DNA of 64,000 bases from Bacteroidota bacterium (GCA_016776505.1 JADHTG010000003.1:24334-88333), one strand, 5' to 3'. Positions 46,238 through 55,978 are shown, counted from the stretch's first letter. Numbers and translations: made by a program. Notes: generated by a model not told the origin, from the letters alone.

Positions 46238-49200
46238 TTACCTGATCATATAATTCAATCGAATCATTCCCCAATATTCTTCATAAAACTGTGGGTTTAT
46301 ACCCAGCATCTCAAAAGATCCATAGCCTGTTTCTACTGTAAAACTTAAATCTTTTACGATCAGCCAGGTCATTTCAAGCCGATGCAACTGCCTGGATGAT
46401 TTGGAAGAGATTGCCGAAGGTGTAATTTGAATGGAATTCGAACTGGCCGAAACCCGGATTTTGCCATTTTCAGTTCTCCAGCCCAACCTGAATCCAAATG
46501 AATTCTGAATACTTAAATCTGCCGTATCGAGAGTTTGAACAAAACTTTGATAATAAGCACTAAAACTTATCTGGTAGGGGAATTCTTCTGATAAATTAAA
46601 ATTAATGGAAGAAGTATTTAGTTCGGGATTCGTTGAAGTGGAAAACTGCCTCAGATAGTTGTTATAGAAAAGGCCCACATGATGCTTAACTGCCGATGTG
46701 ATAAATTGATAATTCGCTCCTGCTGTCAGGTGCTGGATTCCATTGCTCTTATATTTTGACCCATCGTTTAAAATCCATTCATTACGCAAATAATAACGAT
46801 AGGATACCAACAGTTGGGGCCATTTTGTTGAATACCTGAAGTTAAGGTTTGCACTTCCTATTTGTGTGATTTTTGTAATCGTTTCGATGTCAGACAGGTT
46901 ATTTTGAAAACGGACATAGCGAATTGTCATATTTGCCTTTTTCTTCCAGAATTGAAACCGGTCTTCCACGCTATATTTTATCCTGTTGTTTTGCAAATAG
47001 GGATTGCCAAATGAATAATAGGCACTTCCTATGCGGTCCAGGTTGAAATAGAAATGCTGCTTCAGAATATTGAGTTTTGCCTTCCCATAAACAGCAAGGG
47101 GTGGGCGATTATTCCAGTTCAACGGTTTGCTGGTGCTGTTAAGCACTATCAGCCAGTTTAAGTTTTCGGGGAAAAATGGAAGATCTGTTCCAAACAGCCC
47201 GTCAATTTCATTTTTGCTATAAGTACCTTTTTTAATATCATCTGTTGTTACACTCAGTGCCACTCCGAAATCGGCCTCGAAAATATGATTTCTTGACCTG
47301 ACCTGGTTACTTGCCCCAAATACAAAATTTTGCCCGGCATATCCTCCGTATTTGATGGAATTGGTATCATCTGTAGATTTAAGAAAGATGACATTGAATT
47401 GGGTATTATCAATGGTGTTGAATTTTAAATTCAGTGCGGAGATCTTTCTTTTATAAATTCCTTCCAAAACATAAGTAGAATCATTATGTAAATTTCCAGG
47501 AGGAAATCCCTGCCCCCTAATAAAGGTATCTAAAATGCCTTCAACACTTCGTTCAATTTCTCCTCTTGCATAGGAAACTTCCATTCCATGGTATTTATAC
47601 TGTACATGAACTCCACGGATTTGCTGGCCAAACAGAACCTGCTGATGGTAATAAGGATTAAAATCTCCCAAATACAATTTAAAGGCTTTAGTTTCAAATC
47701 CGGTCATGAAACGATTTCTATATGGCAGAAGCGGGCTTTCCTGGTTCGTTGCATATAATTTCAAAGGAATTGTGAACTTGTTTAAGTGTATCTGACCATC
47801 CAATCTAATATGGTGCAACTCTGTGGGTTCCTGCCTGAGATAGGCATCCACACCATTCAGTTGTGTCATTTTAGATGAGGCGGATATACGCCCGCTAAAA
47901 GCCGATTTATTATTCAAATTTATCTGTTTGACCACTTCCATTTCAGTGGTTTTCTTTTTTCTGTTTACAATAAAAAAAGACCAGTTTTTAAAATATAGTT
48001 TCTTGTTTACATCCCTGAACCTGACTTCAATATCATAGACATCCGGCCTTATTTTGTTTGTAAACATAGCGGAAATAGTATGAGACTGAACTTTTACCTC
48101 GCTACTTACTTCTGCAGACGCAATAAATATTTGAACCGTATTGGGATCCAGTTTAATTCGTGGATTCACTTCACATACGACAAATAATTCACCATTAAAT
48201 ACAGTGCTTCCCGCTTTTGGACAAATGACAGAAATGGCCTCCAGGTTTTTCAATTCAACCAACTCAAAATGCAATTCCTCATCCCCATCAGAATTTTGCT
48301 GAAAAGAAGTGCCTTGAGGAGAAAATATTTTTTCCCACCTTAACTGGTTCTTTTCCTGGATTGAGCCATCAAGCTGGATGAATGCAGAATCACGATAACT
48401 CACGCCCCCAATCATAAAATTCATGCTTAAGAGATACTTTCCTGACAATTGGGGCACATAATAAGACACCTCATTTCCCTGTTTATCACGACCTCCCAAA
48501 CTCCATTTGACCAGCCCATTTTCAGGATAGCTTTTTGAAACACAAATTAAACTATCTCCCTGCCTGGTGATGGAGTGAATTTCAGCCCAAATGCTATGTA
48601 TGCTGATTTCCCTGATATGCCTCCCCATTTTATTAAAAACTACAAAAGAATCAATTTCATTGTTCGATATGCAACTTCCACATTTGAAACTATCCACCAA
48701 AGTGGCAGATGTGGATTTGTTTTGCAGTGCATATGTGATATCATAATCTGCAATTAATTTAGCATCATAACTTTTCCCCTTTTCAAGAATACTATCTTGT
48801 TTGGGATTAATGGTACCGATTGCTTTTAAGATGTTATTTGGCTCAGCAAGAAGGTACTCAGGAAATGTTTCGCATATAATTGGTCCATTAGAAGAAATAT
48901 CCAAATCCACTGATTCATAGAGATGTGTCCTGAGCTTGTTGTCACCCTTTAAAGAGGAAAATTCACCCGTTTGCAGGCTCAAATAGAGGTCTTTTGTCAG
49001 ATGAACTCCAAATAGTCTATCAATCCAGGCTGAAATATCCGGTTCTGCATTTGCAATCTCATCAACTACAATAACAATAGCATCAGCATTTAAATTACCC
49101 CAATGTGCTTTTAACTGAACTGGGATTGGCTGATTTCCAGCTTGAAAGAATCCATCTGAATTTATCCAACCCATATCCAGTGGAAGTACTTCCCAATCGC

Positions 49201-50407
49201 AGTTTACCGGAACTTCCTGCCCATTTCTGTCGATTCCAACTGCCTTGAAATGGAAACTCTTATTCCGCTCAAGAATTAACTTATCGGGTATAATTTTTAG
49301 CTTTTCTAAATGTAAAAATTCGTTGCCGGTATTCAAAATACTGAACCAATACACTTCACTCAATACACTTTTCTGACCCAGCGCATCCAGGTAATAACTG
49401 GTAATTTGCCAGGCATAGGTTTTCCCTTCTTCCAATAATTCGGCAAATGCAGGATAAGTCAAAAAGTTCTCCTGTATTGATTTTGCTGTATAAACCGGAT
49501 AATTGGTCATCACATCTTCGGCAGCCAACTGTCCAGGAAATACTTCTACCAACCTGAAGTCAAAAGAATATCCAGAAGAAAACCATTGAAAAAAAGGACT
49601 TCCTGCCTGAATTTCTGCTGGACTCACATCCATTGGGTTCCCGGGACCAATTAAGTCTATATTTGCCAAGTTGTTTTCTATGAGAATGTTTTGATTATCA
49701 ATTACCAGTATATTGTCTAGTTCATCGATAGCTGCAATTACAAAGGAATATTCTCCTGCAGGCAGAAGGGAGGTTTCACCAGATTTGTCTAAAAATTCGT
49801 CCGACTGACCGTTGAGATAATAATCTTCAAAATCACGATTTGTCAGGCTGATTAATTCATTTGGTTGGAGATTAGTGTAGGTTCTTTCACTCAGCAGGAT
49901 CTCACCATAGTCCAGGCTTTTCAAAAGAAACCTCAATTTAATATTCCTGCTAACCAGATCATTATAAAAAGTAATATGAAATAAGAGAGGTGTCCATAAT
50001 GGATTCAAAGGATCAAAATCAGATATATGCAAAATTTCGAAGGGCATGAGATGAATACTCAATGACAAAGCAGAGTTAGGGGCAATGAGGTTTACTGCAT
50101 CAGGATGACTAAAAATTTCACCCCTATAATCTATTTGAAGATCTCTTGGGCCGGTTGCAGCGCTCATCTGCACGAAAGCTTCTACACTTAACATAGTTGG
50201 AGACAGGATTTGAATTGACTGAATATCGACCCCATTGCCTAAAGAAATGTGAGGTGAATAGAGATCGAAACGAGTGGTTGTAGTTTTAATAAGAATGAAA
50301 GTAGATTGGCCTTTAATAAGGTCTGATGGGGATACAGTCAGAATCTGTAACTGGGAGAATGTGACTAAAGGAAAAATAAGCAGATAAAGGAATATTATTC
50401 TCTTCAT
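46238..50407 (-). CDS. Very large exported protein with Ig-like front and outer-membrane barrel rear
   Basis: A 1389-residue protein (ATG 50407; the frame reaches a TTG at 50428). Signal peptide IIFLYLLIFPLVTFSQ. An Ig/IPT-like domain (ILTVSPSDLIKGQSTFILI) is followed by a segment with FRLVEVFPGQLAAEDVM, NYPVY and GKTYAWQITSYYLD, found in front of several Bacteroidota surface proteins. A Big-type domain (LEKLKIIPDKLILERNKSFH) comes next, then a long beta region. The last 480 residues look like a barrel (LYLGDFNPYYHQQVLFGQQI, RGVHVQYKYHGMEVSYARGE, ending YWGMIRLNYMIR with aromatic-hydrophobic alternation). I do not recognise a named family; a surface anchor or porin-like assembly protein is inference. 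Confidence 0.75.
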   Translation of the reverse strand: MKRIIFLYLLIFPLVTFSQLQILTVSPSDLIKGQSTFILIKTTTTRFDLYSPHISLGNGVDIQSIQILSPTMLSVEAFVQMSAATGPRDLQIDYRGEIFSHPDAVNLIAPNSALSLSIHLMPFEILHISDFDPLNPLWTPLLFHITFYNDLVSRNIKLRFLLKSLDYGEILLSERTYTNLQPNELISLTNRDFEDYYLNGQSDEFLDKSGETSLLPAGEYSFVIAAIDELDNILVIDNQNILIENNLANIDLIGPGNPMDVSPAEIQAGSPFFQWFSSGYSFDFRLVEVFPGQLAAEDVMTNYPVYTAKSIQENFLTYPAFAELLEEGKTYAWQITSYYLDALGQKSVLSEVYWFSILNTGNEFLHLEKLKIIPDKLILERNKSFHFKAVGIDRNGQEVPVNCDWEVLPLDMGWINSDGFFQAGNQPIPVQLKAHWGNLNADAIVIVVDEIANAEPDISAWIDRLFGVHLTKDLYLSLQTGEFSSLKGDNKLRTHLYESVDLDISSNGPIICETFPEYLLAEPNNILKAIGTINPKQDSILEKGKSYDAKLIADYDITYALQNKSTSATLVDSFKCGSCISNNEIDSFVVFNKMGRHIREISIHSIWAEIHSITRQGDSLICVSKSYPENGLVKWSLGGRDKQGNEVSYYVPQLSGKYLLSMNFMIGGVSYRDSAFIQLDGSIQEKNQLRWEKIFSPQGTSFQQNSDGDEELHFELVELKNLEAISVICPKAGSTVFNGELFVVCEVNPRIKLDPNTVQIFIASAEVSSEVKVQSHTISAMFTNKIRPDVYDIEVRFRDVNKKLYFKNWSFFIVNRKKKTTEMEVVKQINLNNKSAFSGRISASSKMTQLNGVDAYLRQEPTELHHIRLDGQIHLNKFTIPLKLYATNQESPLLPYRNRFMTGFETKAFKLYLGDFNPYYHQQVLFGQQIRGVHVQYKYHGMEVSYARGEIERSVEGILDTFIRGQGFPPGNLHNDSTYVLEGIYKRKISALNLKFNTIDNTQFNVIFLKSTDDTNSIKYGGYAGQNFVFGASNQVRSRNHIFEADFGVALSVTTDDIKKGTYSKNEIDGLFGTDLPFFPENLNWLIVLNSTSKPLNWNNRPPLAVYGKAKLNILKQHFYFNLDRIGSAYYSFGNPYLQNNRIKYSVEDRFQFWKKKANMTIRYVRFQNNLSDIETITKITQIGSANLNFRYSTKWPQLLVSYRYYLRNEWILNDGSKYKSNGIQHLTAGANYQFITSAVKHHVGLFYNNYLRQFSTSTNPELNTSSINFNLSEEFPYQISFSAYYQSFVQTLDTADLSIQNSFGFRLGWRTENGKIRVSASSNSIQITPSAISSKSSRQLHRLEMTWLIVKDLSFTVETGYGSFEMLGINPQFYEEYWGMIRLNYMIR

Positions 50408-50484
50408 GATTAAACATGGATAATACAAATTGTATCAATTAGAACGAATTTAATTTATATAAAGGAACCATCCCAAAAAAAATA

Positions 50485-51588
50485 CTAAGAATTAATCTCC
50501 CCATCGGAAATATTCAGGACCTGTATCTCTTTCCCCAATTTCCCAAACACCTTCTTCACCCTGTCTGCATTGGTATCAGTTAAAAAAATCTGGCCAAATC
50601 CATTGGCAGTAATAATATCGAGCAATCGGGTAGTGCGCTCCTGATCCAGGCGATCAAAAATATCATCCAGTAAAAATAAAGGTTCGATTTGGGTTGATTC
50701 TTTTAGTATGTTGAACTGGGCAATTTTCATAGACAGGAGATAGGACTTTTGCTGCCCTTGAGAAGCAAAACGCTTGGCAGGAACATGATGTATAAATAAA
50801 GGGAGATCATCTTTATGAACTCCTACATTGGTACGTTGAGTATAAAAATCCTTTTGAAAACTTTCACATAATTGCTTTTCCAGTGAATTATCATCCAATT
50901 GACTCTTATAGTTCAGACTGATCACTTCCTTTTGATTACTGATTTGACCATAATACTTTAATGTCAAATCGCAGAATACTTTCACAAATTCTTTTCGTTT
51001 TCTATAAATCTGTTCTCCAGGCTCGCATAATTGAATATTATAAATTCCCAACAAGGAAGCATTTTGCTGGCCTGTTTCAAACATGGTTTTCAGTTGGGCA
51101 TTTCGTTGCTGCAAAATTCTGTTGTAAGTAAATAATGACTCCAGGTATTCGCTGTCGTACTGGGAAATAATCATATCCAGGAATCTCCTTCTCTCCTCGC
51201 TTCCACCCGTAATTAAACTATTGTCATAGGGAGTTACTATGACCACCGGGAATTGCCCCACATGCTCAGATAGTCTCTCATATTCTACTTCATTCTTCTT
51301 TATTTTCTTTTTCAATCCTTTTACATAAGCACAAAAAAGATCAAAATCTTCTCCTTGTTTTTCAATTCGGCATTTGATGTTGAAGTAATCTTTATGATAA
51401 TTAATGTTCTGCAAATCAATGGAATTGAAATAACTTTTACCCATTGCCAGGTAATGAATTGCATCCAGGAGGTTGGTTTTGCCTGCCCCGTTGTTTCCTG
51501 CAAAACAAACATATTTCGAGTCAAATTTAATTTTAGCAGACTTGAGATTCTTAAAATTTTCGGTATATAATTCTTTTATAAAAAGCAT
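50485..51588 (-). CDS. recF: DNA replication and repair protein RecF
   Basis: ATPase that works with RecO and RecR to load RecA. The 367 residues have the Walker A GNNGAGKTNLLDAIHYLA at about 31-48, the RecF-type LGIYNIQLCEPGEQIYRKR, FASQGQQKSYLLSMKIAQF (ABC signature) and FLLDDIFDRLDQERTTRLL (Walker B and D loop). It is not next to dnaN here, as is usual in Bacteroidota. A minus-strand TATCTTTG lies 13 bp upstream. Confidence 0.96.
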   Translation of the reverse strand: MLFIKELYTENFKNLKSAKIKFDSKYVCFAGNNGAGKTNLLDAIHYLAMGKSYFNSIDLQNINYHKDYFNIKCRIEKQGEDFDLFCAYVKGLKKKIKKNEVEYERLSEHVGQFPVVIVTPYDNSLITGGSEERRRFLDMIISQYDSEYLESLFTYNRILQQRNAQLKTMFETGQQNASLLGIYNIQLCEPGEQIYRKRKEFVKVFCDLTLKYYGQISNQKEVISLNYKSQLDDNSLEKQLCESFQKDFYTQRTNVGVHKDDLPLFIHHVPAKRFASQGQQKSYLLSMKIAQFNILKESTQIEPLFLLDDIFDRLDQERTTRLLDIITANGFGQIFLTDTNADRVKKVFGKLGKEIQVLNISDGEINS

Positions 51589-51601
51589 GATAATGGGATC
51601 A

Positions 51602-51609
51602 CAAAGATA
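51602..51609 (-). promoter_or_regulatory. Candidate -7 box of recF
   Basis: Minus strand reads TATCTTTG, an exact TAnnTTTG match 13 bp before the ATG. It suggests recF is transcribed separately from the upstream small genes. Confidence 0.4.
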
Positions 51610-51645
51610 TTGAATGAAAAGAAATTGGGATGATTTATGATCGGC

Positions 51646-52134
51646 CTACTTCTGCTCGGTATTCTTGAGTTTGTTTTTGTCTGTTTGTTCTAATTTGAAC
51701 ATGGTCATCGGTGTAAAAGCCTCCATTTTTCTACCATTTACCAGCAAAACACACATCACGGTATATGTTGATCCGGTGTAGATTGTAAAAGACTTGAATA
51801 CCAGGTTGAAATTGAATTTCCCATTGGGAGGAATTGTCAATTCCTCAATTTTTCTCATTTTATTGTGATAATAAAGTCTAATTTTAGGCTTTGCCAATGG
51901 ATCATAGTGTTTCCCACGAACAAGATAAGCCCCTTTTAATTTTACTTTCACAGACCTTCCTGTTTTGTTTTCGATAAAAAACGGTGCTTCTTTAATTTGC
52001 CTGTTATGTGTGTACCTAATCCTGATTTCCTTCCCTTTAAAAATAATTTTTGATGTATCAACCTGCCCTGCAAAGAGCTGGGTTGAAAAAAGGAAGAAAA
52101 TTATGAAAATCCTATACACATAAATTGAGTTCAT
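51646..52134 (-). CDS. Small secreted protein of unknown family
   Basis: A 162-residue protein with a signal peptide (IFIIFFLFSTQLFAG). The mature part is basic and beta-rich (FKGKEIRIRYTHNRQIKEAP, GRSVKVKLKGAYLVRGKHYD, IYTGSTYTVMCVLLVNGRKM) and looks like one Ig-like fold. Its ATG overlaps the TonB-domain gene stop by four bases (ATGA), so the two are translated together. I do not recognise a family. Confidence 0.72.
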   Translation of the reverse strand: MNSIYVYRIFIIFFLFSTQLFAGQVDTSKIIFKGKEIRIRYTHNRQIKEAPFFIENKTGRSVKVKLKGAYLVRGKHYDPLAKPKIRLYYHNKMRKIEELTIPPNGKFNFNLVFKSFTIYTGSTYTVMCVLLVNGRKMEAFTPMTMFKLEQTDKNKLKNTEQK

Positions 52135-52562
52135 TCATTTTCATTTATTGGGACTAAGAAGCGCACAGGCATATTAATTTTAACCCTGACATTTACACCC
52201 GCTTTAAATCCTGGTTTCCAGCTTGGCATTTGCCAGATCAATTCTTCTACTTCACCGTCTACTTTTTGGCAAAGAGGACGTATGATTTCAACAGCTGATA
52301 CTTTCCCGCTTTTTTCAACAATGAAAGAAACCACCAGCATCCCTTTGCATCCCCTGGTATCCACTCCTTTAAAGTCAACTTGCTTTAAGCCTTCTTCCAT
52401 ATAACTCATCATGGCTGTTTTTCCACCCGGGAAAACCGGGACAGAATCCACTTCAGAATCCCGGTATACATAATCCGGATTATTCGTATTCTGCGCAATT
52501 AAGTTAATTGAGAGGATTCCAAAAACAAAAATTATCCACATTTTTTTATATCCTGAATCCAT
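52131..52562 (-). CDS. Free TonB C-terminal-domain protein with a signal peptide
   Basis: A 143-residue protein. The start is the first Met or the one at 52541, which gives MWIIFVFGILSINLIAQ as a cleavable signal. The mature part is a TonB-type C-terminal domain (PVFPGGKTAMMSYMEEGLKQ, CKGMLVVSFIVEKSGKVSAV, VKINMPVRFLVP) with Cys at two places. Classic TonB has an uncleaved membrane anchor and a Pro-rich spacer; both are missing here. It may act as a soluble periplasmic partner, a known variation in Bacteroidota. It starts 3 bp after rarA and overlaps the next gene by four bases. Confidence 0.85.
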   Translation of the reverse strand: MDSGYKKMWIIFVFGILSINLIAQNTNNPDYVYRDSEVDSVPVFPGGKTAMMSYMEEGLKQVDFKGVDTRGCKGMLVVSFIVEKSGKVSAVEIIRPLCQKVDGEVEELIWQMPSWKPGFKAGVNVRVKINMPVRFLVPINENE

Positions 52563-52565
52563 ATT

Positions 52566-53828
52566 TCAATATCCATATTTTTCTTTCCAATAAGCTTTCA
52601 TTTTTTTCCTGATCTCTTCTTCTTTTGGATTTTTTCCGGGATCATATAGTTTTGTCCCTTTTATTTTATCCGGCAAAAACTCCAGGTCTGCAAAATTCCC
52701 CTCATATCCATGTGCATATTTATAATCCTTACCATATCCGATACTTTTCATCAACTTGGTTGGTGAATTTCTTAAATGAAGTGGTATGGACAAATCACCG
52801 GTTTTCCTGACTTCGTTATCAGCCTCATTGATCGCCATATAAGAAGCATTGCTTTTTACTGAACAAGCCAGGTATATGGCCGTTTGGGATAAAATGATTC
52901 GTCCCTCCGGCATGCCAATCACATCGATGGCCTGGAAACATGCATTAGCCAGCAGCAGGGCATTAGGATTGGCATTTCCTATATCTTCTGAAGCCAGTAT
53001 CACCATCCTCCTGGCTATGAATTTTGGATCTTCTCCTCCAGCTAACATTCGGGCCAGATAATAAACGGCAGCATTGGGATCGCTTCCTCTCATGGACTTT
53101 ATAAATGCAGAGATGATATCATAATGCTGTTCACCTGCTTTATCGTATGCAGCCAGGTTGGTTTGAATGACTTTGGTTACAATTTCATTATTCAGTATCA
53201 CTTTATCCTTTCCGGATTGTGTAACAACCAGTTCCAGCAAATTAAGCAACTTGCGAGCATCTCCACCTGAGATTCTCAACATAGCATCCCATTCTTTTAT
53301 TTCAATTTTTTTCCTGCTTAAAATTTCATCCTTTTCAATAGCATTCATGATAAGCCTCTTAAGACCTTCTTCTTCCAGATCTTTCAGTATATAAACCTGG
53401 CACCTGGACAAGAGAGCTGAAATAACTTCAAAGGAGGGATTCTCAGTGGTTGCACCAATAAAAATAATCAGACCTTTTTCAATGGCTCCCAGTAAAGCGT
53501 CCTGCTGGCCTTTGTTAAACCGGTGAATTTCATCAAGGAAAAGAATGACCTGGCCTGAGCGCTTGGCTATATCAATTACATGTCTCACCTCTTTTACTCC
53601 CACTGAAATAGCACTTAATGCAAAAAACTGGACATTCAATTGATTTGAAATAATAGATGCAAGTGTGGTTTTACCTACTCCGGGCGGTCCCCAAAATATC
53701 ATAGATGGAATGCTTGCCCCTTCAATAGCCTTACGTAAAATAGCATCTTTGCCAACCAAATGTTCCTGGCCAATGAAATCATCCAGGTTTTGAGGTCTCA
53801 TGCGCTCGGCTAAAGGTTTTTCTGTCAT
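52566..53828 (-). CDS. rarA: Replication-associated recombination protein A (RarA/MgsA AAA+ ATPase)
   Basis: AAA+ ATPase acting at stalled forks. The ATG at 53828 (MTEKPLAERMRP) matches family starts; the frame extends 14 codons further to 53870 but that part is not conserved. PLAERMRPQNLDDFIGQEHL, Walker A WGPPGVGKTTLASII (47-54), Walker B ILFLDEIHRFNKGQQDALL, sensor 1 FIGATTENPSFE and AVYYLARMLAGGEDPKFIAR of the clamp-like C-terminal region are all present. It is the first gene of a three-gene set with the TonB-domain and small secreted proteins. Confidence 0.95.
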   Translation of the reverse strand: MTEKPLAERMRPQNLDDFIGQEHLVGKDAILRKAIEGASIPSMIFWGPPGVGKTTLASIISNQLNVQFFALSAISVGVKEVRHVIDIAKRSGQVILFLDEIHRFNKGQQDALLGAIEKGLIIFIGATTENPSFEVISALLSRCQVYILKDLEEEGLKRLIMNAIEKDEILSRKKIEIKEWDAMLRISGGDARKLLNLLELVVTQSGKDKVILNNEIVTKVIQTNLAAYDKAGEQHYDIISAFIKSMRGSDPNAAVYYLARMLAGGEDPKFIARRMVILASEDIGNANPNALLLANACFQAIDVIGMPEGRIILSQTAIYLACSVKSNASYMAINEADNEVRKTGDLSIPLHLRNSPTKLMKSIGYGKDYKYAHGYEGNFADLEFLPDKIKGTKLYDPGKNPKEEEIRKKMKAYWKEKYGY

Positions 53829-54064
53829 AGGATAAATGGATTGAAATTCGAATATACGAATTTCGGTCAACGCATAAAAAACAAAAATCCTTCCGAAAAC
53901 AAACAGGCTTGCTATGATATGAGCATCACATTTTCTTTAATTATTACAGCTAATACCGTAATAATCATTGTCATAACAAACCAATTCTGCTTTTTTGTCT
54001 TTCCTAATTCCAATGTTCCTTCTGCCGGATGGCAGGAAGGAAAATTGCCTTTTTCACCTGGCCT

Positions 54065-54967
54065 TCAATTGGATACCTTCTGATAAAAACTTGTGCTTTT
54101 TATAAATTCAATTACTTCGCTTTTATTTCCATTGTGCTCAAACAAATACATGGGCGAAGCAGGAATGTACTCTCCTTCAAATAACACATAATACCTATAG
54201 CTGGAATGATGATCATCGCCCAGGTTTTCCTGGATAATATGGTCAATTACCTGGTCCAGTTTTGTTTTCAGTATATCCTTTTCATATTTGTTTATCAGAA
54301 GGTGGTTTGCCCGATCAACTAAATCATCATAATGTGAATTAGGAAATGCAGCAGGTTCAAAAAGATATGGGAGAAGTACCCTGATTGCTGAATCTGATTT
54401 TTGAGTAGCTTCATAGTAGCGGGAATAGAATAGAGATAATCTCATATCTTCCTCATAATCACCAGTACCACATCCATACCAATAACGTACATTTTTGTCA
54501 GCAATCAGGATGTAATACAAAGCCTGTTTGAAGTCCTTTTTAGCAAGAGCCATTTCAGACAGATTAAGACATGCTTCGTGTTGGATGTTGACCAGGAAAT
54601 CAGGGATGAGGATATTCTTGCAACCAGCCTGCATATAACTGCAATCAAACAATTCGTAACCAAATGAATCTGCTTCTTTTTCATCCTTCAATTCAAGGAT
54701 ACTTAAGTATAATTCCTGCGCTTTATTATTTTTATTAAGATTTTGATAAGAACGTGCTAATGCATAAAAAGCTTCATCTTCCAGGGTATGACCAGGATGT
54801 TTCTTGATCAGTTTTTTCAAATTCCTGATGCTTGCTCTATGATGTCCGTCGCAGTAATTCCGGGAGGCATGTATTAAATATTTACAGGCATCTTGATGAT
54901 TTTGTGCTGTGCTGGCAGTGCTTAAAACCAGGAGGATAGTGGCTGTAAAGATTATGTACTTAATCAT
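54065..54967 (-). CDS. Secreted TPR-like protein of unknown function
   Basis: A 300-residue protein with a signal peptide (YIIFTATILLVLSTASTA). The N-terminal region has helical repeats like TPRs (SRNYCDGHHRASIRNLKKLI, DEAFYALARSYQNLNKNNKA, ACLNLSEMALAKKDFKQALY). Several Cys (in KYLIHASRNYC, FDCSYMQAGCKNIL, WYGCGTGDYE) may form disulphides in the periplasm. No family name could be given. It is separate from the NUDIX gene (50 bp) on the same strand. Confidence 0.72.
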   Translation of the reverse strand: MIKYIIFTATILLVLSTASTAQNHQDACKYLIHASRNYCDGHHRASIRNLKKLIKKHPGHTLEDEAFYALARSYQNLNKNNKAQELYLSILELKDEKEADSFGYELFDCSYMQAGCKNILIPDFLVNIQHEACLNLSEMALAKKDFKQALYYILIADKNVRYWYGCGTGDYEEDMRLSLFYSRYYEATQKSDSAIRVLLPYLFEPAAFPNSHYDDLVDRANHLLINKYEKDILKTKLDQVIDHIIQENLGDDHHSSYRYYVLFEGEYIPASPMYLFEHNGNKSEVIEFIKSTSFYQKVSN

Positions 54968-55017
54968 GTCTATTTTCTCATTAGTTTATGAAGGTTAATA
55001 ATGGTAACCCATTATTT

Positions 55018-55665
55018 TCAATCTTCCAGTTGAATATTTTTTTGAACTTCCAGGAATTCACTGACTATCATTGCAGTAGCGCCCCAGACAATGTGGCCAT
55101 ACAGATCGTAATAGGGGGTTTTAAATATTTTTCCATCTGACAATTTCAGTTCCGTTTCCTTAATTCTTTCGGGATTGCTTAGCAGGTTCAACGGTACTTC
55201 AAAATAGCTTTTTACTTCACTTTGCTGTGGGATAAAATCGGGTCTTTTTTCTGACACCCCAATAAAGGGGTGAATCACAAATCGACTGGGAGGAACCAAT
55301 AAATCACTAAGTTGACCCAGGATCTCTACTTTTTCAGGCTGAATTGCCATTTCTTCTTTGGCTTCACGCAAAGCAGTAGCCATAAAATCCCTATCAGTCT
55401 CCTCTTTTTTACCACCTGGGAAACTAACCTGGTTGGAATGAATTCCGGCATAGTCGTGACGCTGAGTGAAAACAGTGTTCAATTCACCATTCTTTGGGTA
55501 CAATAAAACCAAAACACTGCTATCCCTGGGTGGGCCTAACTTCAACATGTCCTCCACCTTCTTTTTCCGGATTGCTGGAGTCAGCTTGTATTGAGCAGAT
55601 TCTCCAGGAAGAGGTTTGGATAATTCCTCCCTGAGTTTATCAATAAATGTTCTGGTAGCTGTCAT
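55018..55665 (-). CDS. NUDIX hydrolase, CoA pyrophosphatase type
   Basis: A 215-residue enzyme. VLVLLYPKNGELNTVFTQRH, then HSNQVSFPGG, is the UPF0035 signature preceding the Nudix box, and the box itself reads FPGGKKEETDRDF..ALREAKEEMAI with the metal-binding Glu101, Glu104 and Glu105. This group cleaves CoA and its derivatives to phosphopantetheine and adenosine 3',5'-bisphosphate. The C-terminus has FVIHPFIGVSEKRPDFIPQQ and an EVPLNLL segment as in the family. A hairpin repeat region lies directly upstream of its start. Confidence 0.9.
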   Translation of the reverse strand: MTATRTFIDKLREELSKPLPGESAQYKLTPAIRKKKVEDMLKLGPPRDSSVLVLLYPKNGELNTVFTQRHDYAGIHSNQVSFPGGKKEETDRDFMATALREAKEEMAIQPEKVEILGQLSDLLVPPSRFVIHPFIGVSEKRPDFIPQQSEVKSYFEVPLNLLSNPERIKETELKLSDGKIFKTPYYDLYGHIVWGATAMIVSEFLEVQKNIQLED

Positions 55666-55706
55666 TATGGTTTATCCACCTTCAATAATGCCAATAATTG
55701 ATCAAT

Positions 55707-55801
55707 TATCATGCAGGAATTAAAGGAAGTTTTGTTGACGTGGTGAAGACACCAACTTAGGCATAGTGGGAATAGTGGGAAGATTCACAAGGAAGCGATT
55801 G
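55707..55801. repeat. REP-like unit A, copy 1
   Basis: Hairpin TGGTG-AAGA-CACCA at 55741-55754 with further CACCAACTT similarity, followed by GGGAAGATTCACAAGGAAG also found at 57650-57668. The first 58 bases (55707-55764) recur at 56025-56082 with three changes. Confidence 0.7.
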
Positions 55802-55851
55802 GGTCCGCTATTATTCAGTTTGTTGAAAGTTCTCATCTTTTTTGTCCTTTC

Positions 55852-55927
55852 ATACTTTATTTTTCCGCCCGAGTTGGTGTCCTCACCAACGATTTAGGAC
55901 TAAAATGGGGATTCCAAAACGCCCCAT
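55852..55927. repeat. REP-like unit B, copy 1
   Basis: Perfect hairpin GTTGGTG-TCCT-CACCAAC at 55873-55890, embedded in about 76 bases nearly the same as 57765-57840. Conserved flanks are CCGCCCGA before and GGACTAAAATGGGG after. Confidence 0.8.
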
Positions 55928-55951
55928 ATATAGAGTCAAACCGGAAAAAAA

Positions 55952-55978
55952 CTAATATTTGATAACCTTCGTTCCATT
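55952..55978 (-). pseudogene. Relic of a T9SS sorting-domain gene end
   Basis: On the minus strand these bases read Asn-Gly-Thr-Lys-Val-Ile-Lys-Tyr-stop, the same Lys-Val-Ile-Lys-Tyr end as the giant gene at 57865. Similarity continues through the stop codon (GGTTTGAC, GTTTTGRAAKCCCC) into unit B, with 24 bases between stop and unit in both places. Further upstream the frame is broken by stops, so only the 3' tip survives. Confidence 0.45.

Noticed and set aside
54017..54043. Imperfect hairpin TTCCTTCTGCC/GGCAGGAAGGAA
   Set aside because: Bulged stem with a weak T run 8 bp on; might be a dispersed repeat but there is no second copy in the window.
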